In this document: positions 18,158 to 28,836 of the stretch, piece by piece
How positions within the stretch are numbered: the first letter of the stretch is position 1
Layout: every line of letters begins with the position of its first letter
Assembly: GCA_031432545.1 (NCBI GenBank)
Contig: JAVKGX010000009.1
Location: 12,000-75,999 of the forward strand
Direction: 5' to 3'
Origin: Armatimonadota bacterium
GTDB lineage: Bacteria > Sysuimicrobiota > Sysuimicrobiia > Sysuimicrobiales > Sysuimicrobiaceae
Length of the DNA: 64,000 nucleotides
Translations under genes and position numbers: made by a program
Notes under the pieces: generated by a model
What the model saw: only the letters and a program-made list of their open reading frames with translations
Databases searched by the model: none
What the model was told of the DNA's origin: nothing

Positions 18158-19150
18158 CTACTGGATGCCCCGTTCGCGATAGTAGCGCAGCGCGCCGGCG
18201 TGCATCGTGATGGGCATTCCGGCCCGCGCGGTCTCGGGCCGGATGTCCCTGCCGCGGGCGTGCGCCGCGTGCAGCACCGCGACGTTCTCCCAAAGCGCCT
18301 TCGTCAGATCGTAGATCAGGTCTTCCGGCAAGTCCTGCCGCGTGACCAGCATCGCCATCACCGCCACCGTCGGCACGGCCTCGGTCTGGCCGCGGTACGT
18401 GTTCGCCGGGATGGTGACAGGCGTGTAGTAGGGGTAGCGCTCGCGCAGGCGCGCGACCACGTCCGCCGGCACCGGTACGATCTTGAGGTCGCGCGTCGCG
18501 GCGATGTCCTGCACCGCCGCGGTCGGGGTCCCCGCGGTGATGAACGCCGCGTCGATCACGCCGTCCTTGAGCTGGTCTGCAGCCTCGGCGAAGTTCAAGA
18601 AATCCGGCTGGACGCGCTGCGCACGCACGGCGGGGTTGACTCCCCCGTAGTAGCCGATGTCGTAGACCTGCAGGATCTGCCGTGCGTTCACTTCCGTTCC
18701 GCTGCCCGGCGCACCGACGGCCACGCGCTTGCCGCGCAGATCGGCGACCGAGTTGATGTTCTTCTGACGCAGCGTGACGATCTGGATCGTCTCCGGATAC
18801 AGCATCGCCATTCCGCGCAGCCGCTCCTGCCGGTCGCCCCGGAACATCTCGATGCCGTTGAACGCATAGTACGCGATGTCGTTCTGCACGAACGCCACGT
18901 CGACGTCGCCGCGCTGGATGAGTCGGATGTTCGCGACCGACGCGCCGGTGGACTGCGCGCTGGCCTGCACGCCCGGCACCCGCTCCGTCCACATGCGGGC
19001 CAGCGCGCTACCCAGCGGGAAGTACACCCCCGCCGTACCGCCCGTTGCCACGTTCACAAAACGCCGTTGCTGCGCCAGGGCTCCGGTCGCCCCCAGCGCG
19101 AGCGCGGCCACCAGCACAACCGCCATCCATCGCGTGATCCTCACCTGCAT
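18158..19150 (-). CDS. TAXI-family TRAP transporter solute-binding protein (orphan)
   Basis: A 330-residue periplasmic receptor with a Sec signal peptide (AALALGATGALAQ|QR). The TAXI family hallmark is clear at the mature N-terminus (VNVATGGTAGVYFPLG), followed by AQSTGASVANIRLIQRGDVD, a region typical of this family. TAXI receptors hand substrates to fused DctQM membrane subunits, but none is encoded in the window, so either the permease is elsewhere or the receptor feeds a sensor. The ligand is unknown; relatives bind glutamate or other carboxylates. Confidence 0.9.
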   Translation of the reverse strand: MQVRITRWMAVVLVAALALGATGALAQQRRFVNVATGGTAGVYFPLGSALARMWTERVPGVQASAQSTGASVANIRLIQRGDVDVAFVQNDIAYYAFNGIEMFRGDRQERLRGMAMLYPETIQIVTLRQKNINSVADLRGKRVAVGAPGSGTEVNARQILQVYDIGYYGGVNPAVRAQRVQPDFLNFAEAADQLKDGVIDAAFITAGTPTAAVQDIAATRDLKIVPVPADVVARLRERYPYYTPVTIPANTYRGQTEAVPTVAVMAMLVTRQDLPEDLIYDLTKALWENVAVLHAAHARGRDIRPETARAGMPITMHAGALRYYRERGIQ

Positions 19151-19227
19151 CCCTCCCCTGTAATTTGTGTTGCCGACATCCCGCCTGCTCAGTGCTGCTT
19201 ACTCTGGTTCCGTCCCCTGCGCGACGC

Positions 19228-20397
19228 CTACGGCAACACGACCAGGCGCGAGCCGTCGACGCGCAACAGCAGTACCTCCCGCGCCGGATTCCCGAAACGG
19301 TCGAACGTGAGGGTGCCGGTCACACCGGGATAGTCCCGGATCGTCGCTACCGCCTCCCGCAGCCGCGTCCGGTCAGCCGCCCCGACCTTCCTGAGCGCCA
19401 ACGCCACCACGCGGACAGCGTCGTAGGCCTGCGCGGCGAACGGATCCGGGTCGTGGCCGAACTTCCCCCGGTACGCGCGCACGAACGCGCGGACCGCGGG
19501 GACGGGGTTGTCGCGGAAGAACGCCGCCGCCACGATCATCCCGTGCGCCCGCCCGGCCATCTCGCGCACCGCCTCCTCGTTGGCGAACGAATCGGGCGCC
19601 AGCACGCGCAGGTTCACCAGTTCCGCTTCGGCCGCCTGTTCGAAGAACGCAGCACCCTCGTCCGGGTAACCCGCGAAGACGAGCGCCTGGGGACGCTCCG
19701 AGCGCACCGCCCGGACGAACCGTTCGAAGTCGCGCGTGCCGTCCCGGAACAGGCGCTGCGCGACGACCTCCCCCCCGCCCGCGACGAACTCCTCCACGAA
19801 GGCCAAAGCGACCGCGGTTCCGTACTCGTTGCTGTCGTACATCACGCTGACGCGCCGCAGCCCCGCCCCCAGTGCGTACTCGGCCAGCGCGCGGCCCTGC
19901 AGCGTGGCCGGCAGCGCAGTGCGGAAGAAGAAGTCCCCCGCATACGGCACCTCGCCCGTCGCCCCGGGGCTGATGAGCAGCAACTTCGTGCGCGACGCCA
20001 GCGGCGACAGCGACACGGCGACCGAATCCGTGAAGGCGCCGATCACCGCCACCGCATCCGTCTCGCCCGCGATGCGTGTGAAGATCTGTGCTGCGCGCTC
20101 GAAAGACCCCCCGTCGTCGGCGGTCCGGAGGTTGAGCCGGACCGCCCCCTCGGCCCCGACCTCCTCCGCGGCGAGCTCGGCACCTCGCAGGGCGCTGGCC
20201 GCCGCCGCCCCCACACCGCTTTGCAGCGGCAGGATCACTCCGACCGTGACCTCCATCGGAGTGCGCTGCCCCCCGCCGCACGCGGCCGCGAGCACCGTCG
20301 CGAGCAGCAACACCACCGTGCGCGCCGTCCGCGTCAACCCGCCACGTCCTCCTGCAACCGTTCGCCCGGCGGATTCTGAACGTTCGCGGGTACGCAT
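19228..20397 (-). CDS. ABC-type branched-chain amino-acid-like substrate-binding lipoprotein (orphan)
   Basis: A 389-residue periplasmic-binding protein of the LivJ/type I fold. ATG at 20397 follows AGGAG. The signal peptide ends in a lipobox LAAAC, so it is a lipoprotein. VGVILPLQSGVGAAAASALRG, the GAFTDSVAVSLSPLA strand-helix and RVSVMYDSNEYGTAVALAF are standard features. No permease or ATPase gene is nearby. It follows a sigma-54 promoter and is adjacent to a second orphan receptor, within a block of signalling genes, so a sensory role is worth considering. Confidence 0.9.
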   Translation of the reverse strand: MRTRERSESAGRTVAGGRGGLTRTARTVVLLLATVLAAACGGGQRTPMEVTVGVILPLQSGVGAAAASALRGAELAAEEVGAEGAVRLNLRTADDGGSFERAAQIFTRIAGETDAVAVIGAFTDSVAVSLSPLASRTKLLLISPGATGEVPYAGDFFFRTALPATLQGRALAEYALGAGLRRVSVMYDSNEYGTAVALAFVEEFVAGGGEVVAQRLFRDGTRDFERFVRAVRSERPQALVFAGYPDEGAAFFEQAAEAELVNLRVLAPDSFANEEAVREMAGRAHGMIVAAAFFRDNPVPAVRAFVRAYRGKFGHDPDPFAAQAYDAVRVVALALRKVGAADRTRLREAVATIRDYPGVTGTLTFDRFGNPAREVLLLRVDGSRLVVLP

Positions 20398-20488
20398 CAA
20401 ACTCCTGCTCTCGTCGGGGGAATCGCGCCCGATCCTCCGGCAAAAGCGCGGACAAACCGCGCCGTTCCACCGGGCGCGCATAGCGAAG

Positions 20489-20504
20489 AGCAAGTTTCAG
20501 GCCA
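20489..20504 (-). promoter_or_regulatory. Sigma-54 (-24/-12) promoter upstream of the binding lipoprotein
   Basis: The minus strand reads TGGCCTGAAACTTGCT with GG-N10-GC spacing. The last nine bases (GAAACTTGC and T) are shared exactly with the site in front of the DnaB-like gene. It lies about 90 bases upstream of the lipoprotein ATG in a 160-bp gap that otherwise shows nothing recognisable. Confidence 0.75.
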
Positions 20505-20557
20505 CGGGAGCACCCACCACGGAGAAGCGGTACACCCCCGGGGCTGCGCCGGAAGCT

Positions 20558-21505
20558 TCAGCGCCCGTCCACCAACCGGCGGTACAGGGACATCACATTG
20601 TAGACGTACCAGGAGGTCTCCGGGTAGGGGGGCACGCCGCCGTATGCCCGCACCGCGCCGGACCCGGCGTTGTAAGCGGCCAGTGCGAGGGCGACGTTGT
20701 GGTAGCCGTAGCGGTCCAGGTGACCCCGCAGCACACGCACCGTCCCGTAGACGTTCTGCTCGATGGAGAACGGGTCGTGCACGCCGACCGCCCTGGCGGT
20801 CGCCGGCATCAGCTGTCCCAAACCCTGGGCACCGGCCACCGAGACCGCGCGCGGCTCGAAGCCGGACTCGACCGCGATGACCGCGGCCACCAGGCGCGGA
20901 TCGAGGTTGTGGTGCCGGCCGAAGTGGACGACCGATCGCCCGATACGGTCGGCTTCCGCGATCGTGAGCCTGCGGTTGTAGCGCCGCGCCAGCGCCGCGT
21001 ACGTCCACGGGTCGGTGGCCACCATCCCGATGGCGCCCACGGGCACCGACGCGCGCCGTCGGCGCCGGACGAGTTCCGCCGCGGCGCTGCGTGGGGCCAC
21101 GGCGAGGAGGCCGTCGAACACCGAGGTCGCCCCGTGCGACATCCCCACGGCCTCGTAGGCGTATCCGAGCCACAGCAACACGTCCGGCTGCTGGGGCAGG
21201 CGCGCACGCGCACGCTCCAGGGCGCCCACGGCAGCCAGGGCGTTGCCCGCCCGGAACTCGGCGGCACCCAGCCACAGCCACAGCGCGCCATGCGCGAACC
21301 CGCCCGCCAGCGCCCGCCGGAAGGCCGCAGCTGCCTGGCGGTACTCTCCGTTGTGGTAGTGAGCGAAGCCCAGTTGCTCCGGTCGCGGCCTGGCCTCAGA
21401 CGGCGCAGCCGAAGCCAAGGACAGCACAACCCCCAGAACCCACGCCGCCAGGGCCCGGAGGGCGAATGCGCAGCGGGCAGGCCACTGCCCGGCCCCTGCG
21501 ATCAT
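20558..21505 (-). CDS. Lytic transglycosylase with TPR-like N-terminus
   Basis: A 315-residue exported murein hydrolase. It has a signal peptide (VLGVVLSLASAAPSEA), two or three TPR-like helical pairs (about residues 45-140), and a C-terminal SLT domain: AVIAVESGFEPRAVS with catalytic Glu213, GAQGLGQLMPATA, and ALAAYNAGSGAV. It cleaves peptidoglycan with 1,6-anhydro product formation. The ATG overlaps the stop of a roadblock gene (ATGA), so both are co-expressed. Peptidoglycan opening for pilus passage is a plausible role given the context. Confidence 0.9.
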   Translation of the reverse strand: MIAGAGQWPARCAFALRALAAWVLGVVLSLASAAPSEARPRPEQLGFAHYHNGEYRQAAAAFRRALAGGFAHGALWLWLGAAEFRAGNALAAVGALERARARLPQQPDVLLWLGYAYEAVGMSHGATSVFDGLLAVAPRSAAAELVRRRRRASVPVGAIGMVATDPWTYAALARRYNRRLTIAEADRIGRSVVHFGRHHNLDPRLVAAVIAVESGFEPRAVSVAGAQGLGQLMPATARAVGVHDPFSIEQNVYGTVRVLRGHLDRYGYHNVALALAAYNAGSGAVRAYGGVPPYPETSWYVYNVMSLYRRLVDGR

Positions 21506-21873
21506 GGAACGAATTGACGGAGGTGAGAGGCCACCCGGTCGAGGTGTTTTTTCATCTGCAGGCGCGCCCGACCGAGATTCCCACCCTGGCGCAGGCCGAT
21601 CACCAGCGCGTAGTCGACCTCCACGGACGACAGCACCACGACGAACTTCTCAGCAGCGAGTACGCAGTACTCGAGCGGGCCACCGTTCATCTTGCGCGCG
21701 GCGTACGCCGCCACCTTGGTCAGTACACCCAAGTCGGCGGCCACCTTGTCCAGCTTCAGCGCGCCGTCCACGACGTGCGTCTCCAGCGGGGCACCGTCCA
21801 GGCGCACCACGGCTGCGCACAGCGCCCCCTCAACGCCGGTCACGATCTCCTGCAGCACCTCTTTCAAGGCCAT
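21502..21873 (-). CDS. Roadblock/LC7 domain protein 2
   Basis: A 123-residue single Roadblock/LC7 domain. ATG at 21873 is preceded by GGGAGCGCG. The family pattern is visible: LKEVLQEIVTGVEGALCAAVV, the central helix VLTKVAAYAARKMN, then GPLEYCVLAAEKFVVVLSSV. It differs clearly in sequence from roadblock protein 1, so they may form a heterodimer or serve different partners. It is transcribed from its own sigma-54 promoter together with the lytic transglycosylase. Confidence 0.85.
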   Translation of the reverse strand: MALKEVLQEIVTGVEGALCAAVVRLDGAPLETHVVDGALKLDKVAADLGVLTKVAAYAARKMNGGPLEYCVLAAEKFVVVLSSVEVDYALVIGLRQGGNLGRARLQMKKHLDRVASHLRQFVP

Positions 21874-21949
21874 CGCGCTCCCGTGGCGACGTCTCGCGCG
21901 CGGCCCCCCGGCGCGCCGCAACCGTCTCGGACTGGCTTCCACTTACAAG

Positions 21950-21965
21950 AGCAATACTCCTGCCG
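21950..21965 (-). promoter_or_regulatory. Sigma-54 (-24/-12) promoter of roadblock gene 2
   Basis: The minus strand reads CGGCAGGAGTATTGCT with GG-N10-GC spacing and an intact TTGCT. It lies between the stop of the yqeG-like gene at 21968 and the roadblock ATG at 21873. Confidence 0.75.
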
Positions 21966-21967
21966 TC

Positions 21968-22486
21968 CTAGTCCGGGGCGCGGGTGCACCGCACCAACCG
22001 ATCGCGCCCGACGACGCGCTCGAGCCACCGCATCAGTCGGGTCGTGACGAACTCACGACGATCCATCGGCTCCACGAGGATCGTGTACAGCCCCAACCAG
22101 TTTCCGGGAAGGACGTCGGTGAACAGCTGGTCTCCCACCAAGGCGGTCGTCGCCGGGGTTGTGTGCATCGCCCGCATCGCACGCACCAGACGGCACGGGT
22201 TGGGTTTGGGCAGTCCCCCGATCGCCGGCCATCCGAAGTGCCGCGCCAGCGTCGCGGCGCGCCGAAAGTTCGCGTTCGAGACCACCGCACCGCGCAGGCC
22301 GGACCGGCGAAACGCCGCCACCCACGCTTGGACGTCGGAGGGGACTTCGTCCGTGCGGTACGGCACGAGCGTGTTGTCTAGATCAAAGATGACCCCCGCA
22401 ATCCCACGGGCCCGCAGAGCCTCAAGCGGTATCTCGCTGATGCGGCCGACTGCCGCGTCGGGGACGAGCCCCCTGCCCCGCTTCAT
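21968..22486 (-). CDS. YqeG-family HAD phosphatase
   Basis: A 172-residue HAD superfamily phosphatase of the YqeG (IIIA) type. Motif I is FDLDNTLV, motif II VVSNAN, motif III the Lys of GLPKPNP, and motif IV GDQLFTDVLPGNWLG. The characteristic segment WLGLYTILVEP is present. Firmicute relatives include Bacillus YqeG, whose substrate is not settled. It follows mltG in the same direction. Confidence 0.92.
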   Translation of the reverse strand: MKRGRGLVPDAAVGRISEIPLEALRARGIAGVIFDLDNTLVPYRTDEVPSDVQAWVAAFRRSGLRGAVVSNANFRRAATLARHFGWPAIGGLPKPNPCRLVRAMRAMHTTPATTALVGDQLFTDVLPGNWLGLYTILVEPMDRREFVTTRLMRWLERVVGRDRLVRCTRAPD

Positions 22487-22513
22487 TGTCCAGTTGCGGG
22501 CGCGCGGTCCGCG

Positions 22514-23476
22514 TCAACGGTCGCCGTGGATGGCGCGGATCGCACGGTTGTGTTCCTCCAAGGTCCGGCTGAAGACGTGGGAGCCGTCGGTTCGTGCTAC
22601 GTAGTACAGGAAGTCGTGGGCTTCCGGGCGCACCGCGGCCTCGATCGCGGCGAGCCCGGGATTTGCGATCGGCCCGGGCGGCAACCCCGCAAACCGGTAG
22701 GTGTTGTACGGCGAGTCCACCTCCAGGTCGCGGTACAGCACCACATCCTTGTGCCGACCCAGCGCGTACAGAACCGTGGCGTCCACCTCCAGGCGCATGC
22801 CGCGCTGCAGACGGTTGTAGATGACACCGGCGATCCGCGCGCGCTCGGGGGCCAGGCGTGCTTCGCGCTCCACGAGGGAAGCGACCGTGACCACCTCGTG
22901 GGCGGTAAGACCCAAGGGCAGCGGGCCAGCGAGTAGGGCGCCGGCGGCCTCGCGAAAGCGGTTCACCATCATCTGCACAATCCTCTCCTCGGGCAGGCCC
23001 CGCGGCAACAGGTAGGTATCGGGGAACAGGTAACCCTCCAGCGACCCCGTGGCGTTGCCGCGCATCTGCGGGATCCAGAAGCGGTCGGCCTCGTGGGCAA
23101 AGCGCAAGAAGCGCTCCCGGTCCGCCAGACCCGCGCGCGCGAGCGCCTCACCGATCTGCGCGACCGTGTAGCCTTCCGGAATGGTGACCGGGTAGCGGAC
23201 CACGTCCCCCGCCGCGAGCCGCGACAGGATGCGCCGGGCGCCCTCGTCGGGCGCGAACCGGTACTCCCCGGCCTGGAGCCTGGCTTCCAGCCCTTGCCAC
23301 CGCGCGAGCATCCGGAACGCCCACGCGTCCCGAATCAGACCCCGCTCCCGCAGGGTCTGGGCGATCTGGGGAGTCGACGCCCCCTGGGGGATCGTGACCT
23401 GGACAGCCGGTCCGGTCCCCACCGGGCCGAGCGCCCAACCCACATACGTCCAGGCGCCGCCGCCCACGGCCGCCAA
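22514..23476 (-). CDS. mltG: Endolytic murein transglycosylase MltG
   Basis: A 320-residue YceG/MltG protein that cleaves nascent glycan strands at the membrane. It has an N-terminal membrane segment, LysM-like repeats (VTIPQGASTPQIAQTLRERG and VTIPEGYTVAQIGEAL), and the catalytic domain with LEGYLFPDTYLLP, VTVASLVEREA (catalytic Glu) and DSPYNTYRFAGLPPGPIANPG. The start is uncertain: TTG at 23476 cuts the membrane helix short, while CTG at 23509 follows GGGAGGGCGAGGAT and would restore a helix RRALGALLLALAAV; no ATG/GTG exists in frame. It is followed by yqeG and preceded by a DUF1292 gene, as in Bacillus. Confidence 0.93.
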   Translation of the reverse strand: MAAVGGGAWTYVGWALGPVGTGPAVQVTIPQGASTPQIAQTLRERGLIRDAWAFRMLARWQGLEARLQAGEYRFAPDEGARRILSRLAAGDVVRYPVTIPEGYTVAQIGEALARAGLADRERFLRFAHEADRFWIPQMRGNATGSLEGYLFPDTYLLPRGLPEERIVQMMVNRFREAAGALLAGPLPLGLTAHEVVTVASLVEREARLAPERARIAGVIYNRLQRGMRLEVDATVLYALGRHKDVVLYRDLEVDSPYNTYRFAGLPPGPIANPGLAAIEAAVRPEAHDFLYYVARTDGSHVFSRTLEEHNRAIRAIHGDR

Positions 23477-23575
23477 CGCCAGCAGCAGCGCCCCCAGGGC
23501 CCGCCTCAGATCCTCGCCCTCCCGACCCGCGGGCGGACCGGTGCCGTCTCATCGGACGGCCGGGCGTACCGGAAC

Positions 23576-23869
23576 CTACGGGGGAGCCCTATCCGGATCG
23601 ACCAGCTCGATCTCGAAGTCATCGCCCTGTCGCACGAACTCGTCGACCACCCGCTGGAACTCGTCGTCGTCGTCCACGCCGACCAGGGTGTCCTCGTCCT
23701 CCAGGCGCAATACGCTGGCCGGCTCGTCCTCGGAAGCGCCGCTGGGCATGACCACCACGTACCGGCGTTCGTTCACCTCCACGTAGCCGAGTACGGTGAA
23801 CTGATGCTCGTTGCCTTCCTCGTCGCTGACCGTGATCACGTCCTGCCCGTCGCCGTTTTCCTTGCCCAC
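23576..23869 (-). CDS. DUF1292 (YrzB-like) small acidic protein
   Basis: A 97-residue, strongly acidic protein of the DUF1292 family, with the core ITVSDEEGNEHQFTVLGYVE followed by YVVVMPSG and LRLEDEDTLVGVDDDDEF. Function is unknown. In Firmicutes it is almost always found between ruvX and mltG, exactly as here, so it may assist one of these neighbours. Confidence 0.9.
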   Translation of the reverse strand: MGKENGDGQDVITVSDEEGNEHQFTVLGYVEVNERRYVVVMPSGASEDEPASVLRLEDEDTLVGVDDDDEFQRVVDEFVRQGDDFEIELVDPDRAPP

Positions 23870-23888
23870 GGCAGCCTCCCGCTCTCCT

Positions 23889-24392
23889 TCATGCGTCCTC
23901 GCTCACCGGTCCTGACCCCGGGCTGGGCCGCCCGCCGGGTGTGCGGGCCGCCAGGTATCCCTGCAACATCCACGCGGCCGCAACACCGTCCCGGACACGC
24001 CGGCGTCGCGACCGGGAGACGTCCGCACCGACGAGCGCCCGCTCGGCCGCGGCGGTGGTCAACCGCTCGTCCCAGAACTCGATCGTCAGGTCCGTCGCGG
24101 CGGCCAAGTGACTCCCGAAACGCCGCGCGGCTGCGGCAGCCGGGCCTTCCGAGCCGTCCATGTTCCTCGGCAGTCCGACGACGATGCGCACGACCCCATG
24201 CGCGCGCGCAATCTGTGCCACGGCCTTGGCGGCCTGCGCGTCGCTTCGTCGCTCTACGTTCGGAAGTGGCCGGGCGATCGTACCGGTCGGGTCACTCAAC
24301 GCCAGCCCGATGCGCTTGCTGCCCCAGTCGACGCCCAGGATGCATAGGCCACCGGAGGTGGTCGGCGATCTGGGGTCCGCGCGTTCGGCCAT
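23889..24392 (-). CDS. ruvX: Holliday-junction resolvase-like nuclease RuvX (YqgF)
   Basis: A 167-residue RNase H-fold protein. Motifs: GVDWGSKRIGLALSD (first catalytic Asp), the strand VVRIVVGLPRNMDGSEG, and EFWDERLTTAAAE with its acidic pair. The family processes Holliday junctions and/or the 16S rRNA 5' end. Six bases separate it from alaS, in the conserved Firmicute order. The C-terminus carries a short Gly/Pro-rich tail not found in most relatives. Confidence 0.93.
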   Translation of the reverse strand: MAERADPRSPTTSGGLCILGVDWGSKRIGLALSDPTGTIARPLPNVERRSDAQAAKAVAQIARAHGVVRIVVGLPRNMDGSEGPAAAAARRFGSHLAAATDLTIEFWDERLTTAAAERALVGADVSRSRRRRVRDGVAAAWMLQGYLAARTPGGRPSPGSGPVSEDA

Positions 24393-24398
24393 GCGCCG

Positions 24399-27083
<2,685 letters not shown>

Positions 27084-27160
27084 CGCACCACTCTTCAGGA
27101 TACCGTGGTGGGCGGTGCGGCGTCAGCCCACTCAGCGCCCGCGGCGTGCGATCCCCGGCC

Positions 27161-28810
27161 CTACGGACGCCGCGCGAGCAGGCGGCGCATGCGGTCCCAC
27201 CATGTCCCCTGGCGGCGCAGCATGGCCAGGGCGCGTTCCTGCTCCTCGTCGCTGTCCAGCGCGACGTCCACCACGTCCTCGTCGGTGTCCAGCCAGTGGA
27301 TGCGCCCGCCGCGCCGCCCCGTTGCGCCGACCTCCAACGCCGCGGCGGTCGCCGCCGGCGTGACGTCCATCTGTTCCAGGTGCATGCCTTCGCGCGCGGC
27401 GATCCGAACGGTCGCGCCGGTCTGCGTCTCCAGCTGGCGCAGCCACGCTCCACCGTCCTCGGTGAGCTCCGCGTACACGAGCGGGTGCACGTGGACCGCA
27501 AGCGCCGCCGGTTTTTGGGCGACCAGCATCCGGCGAAGCTCCCGCCGGACCCGGTGGGCCATCGTCTCCGCAGACAGCACGCGACCCTTGCCGTCGCAAT
27601 AAGGGCAAGGCATCCGCATGACCTCCTCGAGGTCCTGGTAGACACGCTTGCGCGTGATCTCGACCAGACCCAGCTGCGTCAGGTCGATGATGTGCATCTT
27701 GGATCGGTCGCGCTTGACCGCTTCGTGCAGCGCCGCCAGCACCTGCCTGCGGTGTGCCTCCGATTCCATGTCGATGAAATCCACCAGGATGATCCCACCG
27801 ATGTCCCGCAGGCGGATCTGTCGCACCACCTCCCCCACCGCCTCGAGATTTGTGTGCAGAATCGTCGCCGCCAGATCGCTCTTGCCCACGTACCTGCCCG
27901 TGTTGACGTCGATCACGGTCAGCGCCTCGGTGCGGTCCACGACGATGTAGCCGCCCGAGGGCAGCCACACCTTGCGGCGCAGCGCGTTGTGAAGCTCCCG
28001 TTCGACGCCGAACCGCTCGAAGATCGGTTCGGCGTCTTTGTACAGCTCGACCCGGGTACGCAGGTGCGGCGCGTACGACCCGACGAGATCGACGATGCGC
28101 TCGTACTCGCGGGGAGAGTCGACCACGAAGCGCTCTACCTCAGCGGTGAACAGGTCCCGCACCACCCGGCGGATCAGGCGCAGGTCCTGATACAGCAGCG
28201 CCGGGGCGCGGGCCGCCCGTGCCCGGTCCAGCACCCGCGCCCACACGCTGAGCAGGTAGCGCAGATCGTCCTGCAGGTCCTTCTCGGTGACCCCCTCGGC
28301 CGCGGTGCGGACGATCAGACCCATGCCCTGGGGCCGGATCCGCTCGGCGATCTCGCGCAGCCGCCGCCGCTCGCTCTCCCCTTCGATGCGCCGCGACACC
28401 CCCACGTAAGAGACGGTCGGCATCAGCACCATGTAGTAGGCCGGCAGAGCCACGTACGTCGTGACCCGCGCCCCCTTCGTCCGCATCGGCTCCCTGGTCA
28501 CCTGCACCAGGATCTCCTGACCCGGCCGCAGCCGCTGCTGGATCGACCCCTCGCCGATGGCGTCCTCCAGGTCCTCGCCCCCGATGCGGTGGGAGCGGAT
28601 GTCGGCCACGTGTAAAAAGGCGTTGCGAGGCAGGCCGATGTCCACGAACGCCGCATCCATGCCGCGCAGGACGTTGGTGACCTTGCCCTTGTAGATGTTT
28701 CCGGCCAGCGGGTCCCCGCGTTCGATGAGGATGTTCTGCACCCGGCCCTCCTCGAACAGCGCAACGCGGGTCTCGAACGGCTCGACGTTGGCGACGATCT
28801 GCTTGTTCAT
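27161..28810 (-). CDS. rng: Ribonuclease E/G family endoribonuclease
   Basis: A 549-residue RNase G-type enzyme for rRNA/mRNA processing. ATG at 28810 follows GAGGGCTGGGC; the longer frame upstream is not coding. The S1 domain is at residues 35-120 (GNIYKGKVTNVLRGMDAAFVD), the catalytic Asp residues are in VIDVNTGRYVG and GIILVDFIDM, and the Zn-link is CPYC (residues about 405-408). A C-terminal extension of about 110 residues is acidic and lacks a degradosome scaffold. It lies downstream of rodA, the order seen in many bacteria. Confidence 0.93.
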   Translation of the reverse strand: MNKQIVANVEPFETRVALFEEGRVQNILIERGDPLAGNIYKGKVTNVLRGMDAAFVDIGLPRNAFLHVADIRSHRIGGEDLEDAIGEGSIQQRLRPGQEILVQVTREPMRTKGARVTTYVALPAYYMVLMPTVSYVGVSRRIEGESERRRLREIAERIRPQGMGLIVRTAAEGVTEKDLQDDLRYLLSVWARVLDRARAARAPALLYQDLRLIRRVVRDLFTAEVERFVVDSPREYERIVDLVGSYAPHLRTRVELYKDAEPIFERFGVERELHNALRRKVWLPSGGYIVVDRTEALTVIDVNTGRYVGKSDLAATILHTNLEAVGEVVRQIRLRDIGGIILVDFIDMESEAHRRQVLAALHEAVKRDRSKMHIIDLTQLGLVEITRKRVYQDLEEVMRMPCPYCDGKGRVLSAETMAHRVRRELRRMLVAQKPAALAVHVHPLVYAELTEDGGAWLRQLETQTGATVRIAAREGMHLEQMDVTPAATAAALEVGATGRRGGRIHWLDTDEDVVDVALDSDEEQERALAMLRRQGTWWDRMRRLLARRP

Positions 28811-28836
28811 GCCCAGCCCTCTGTGCGCAGCGGCTT

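Noticed and set aside
27084-27160. T-box leader of alaS
   Set aside because: The gap is only 77 bp and contains no T-box sequence or specifier stem.
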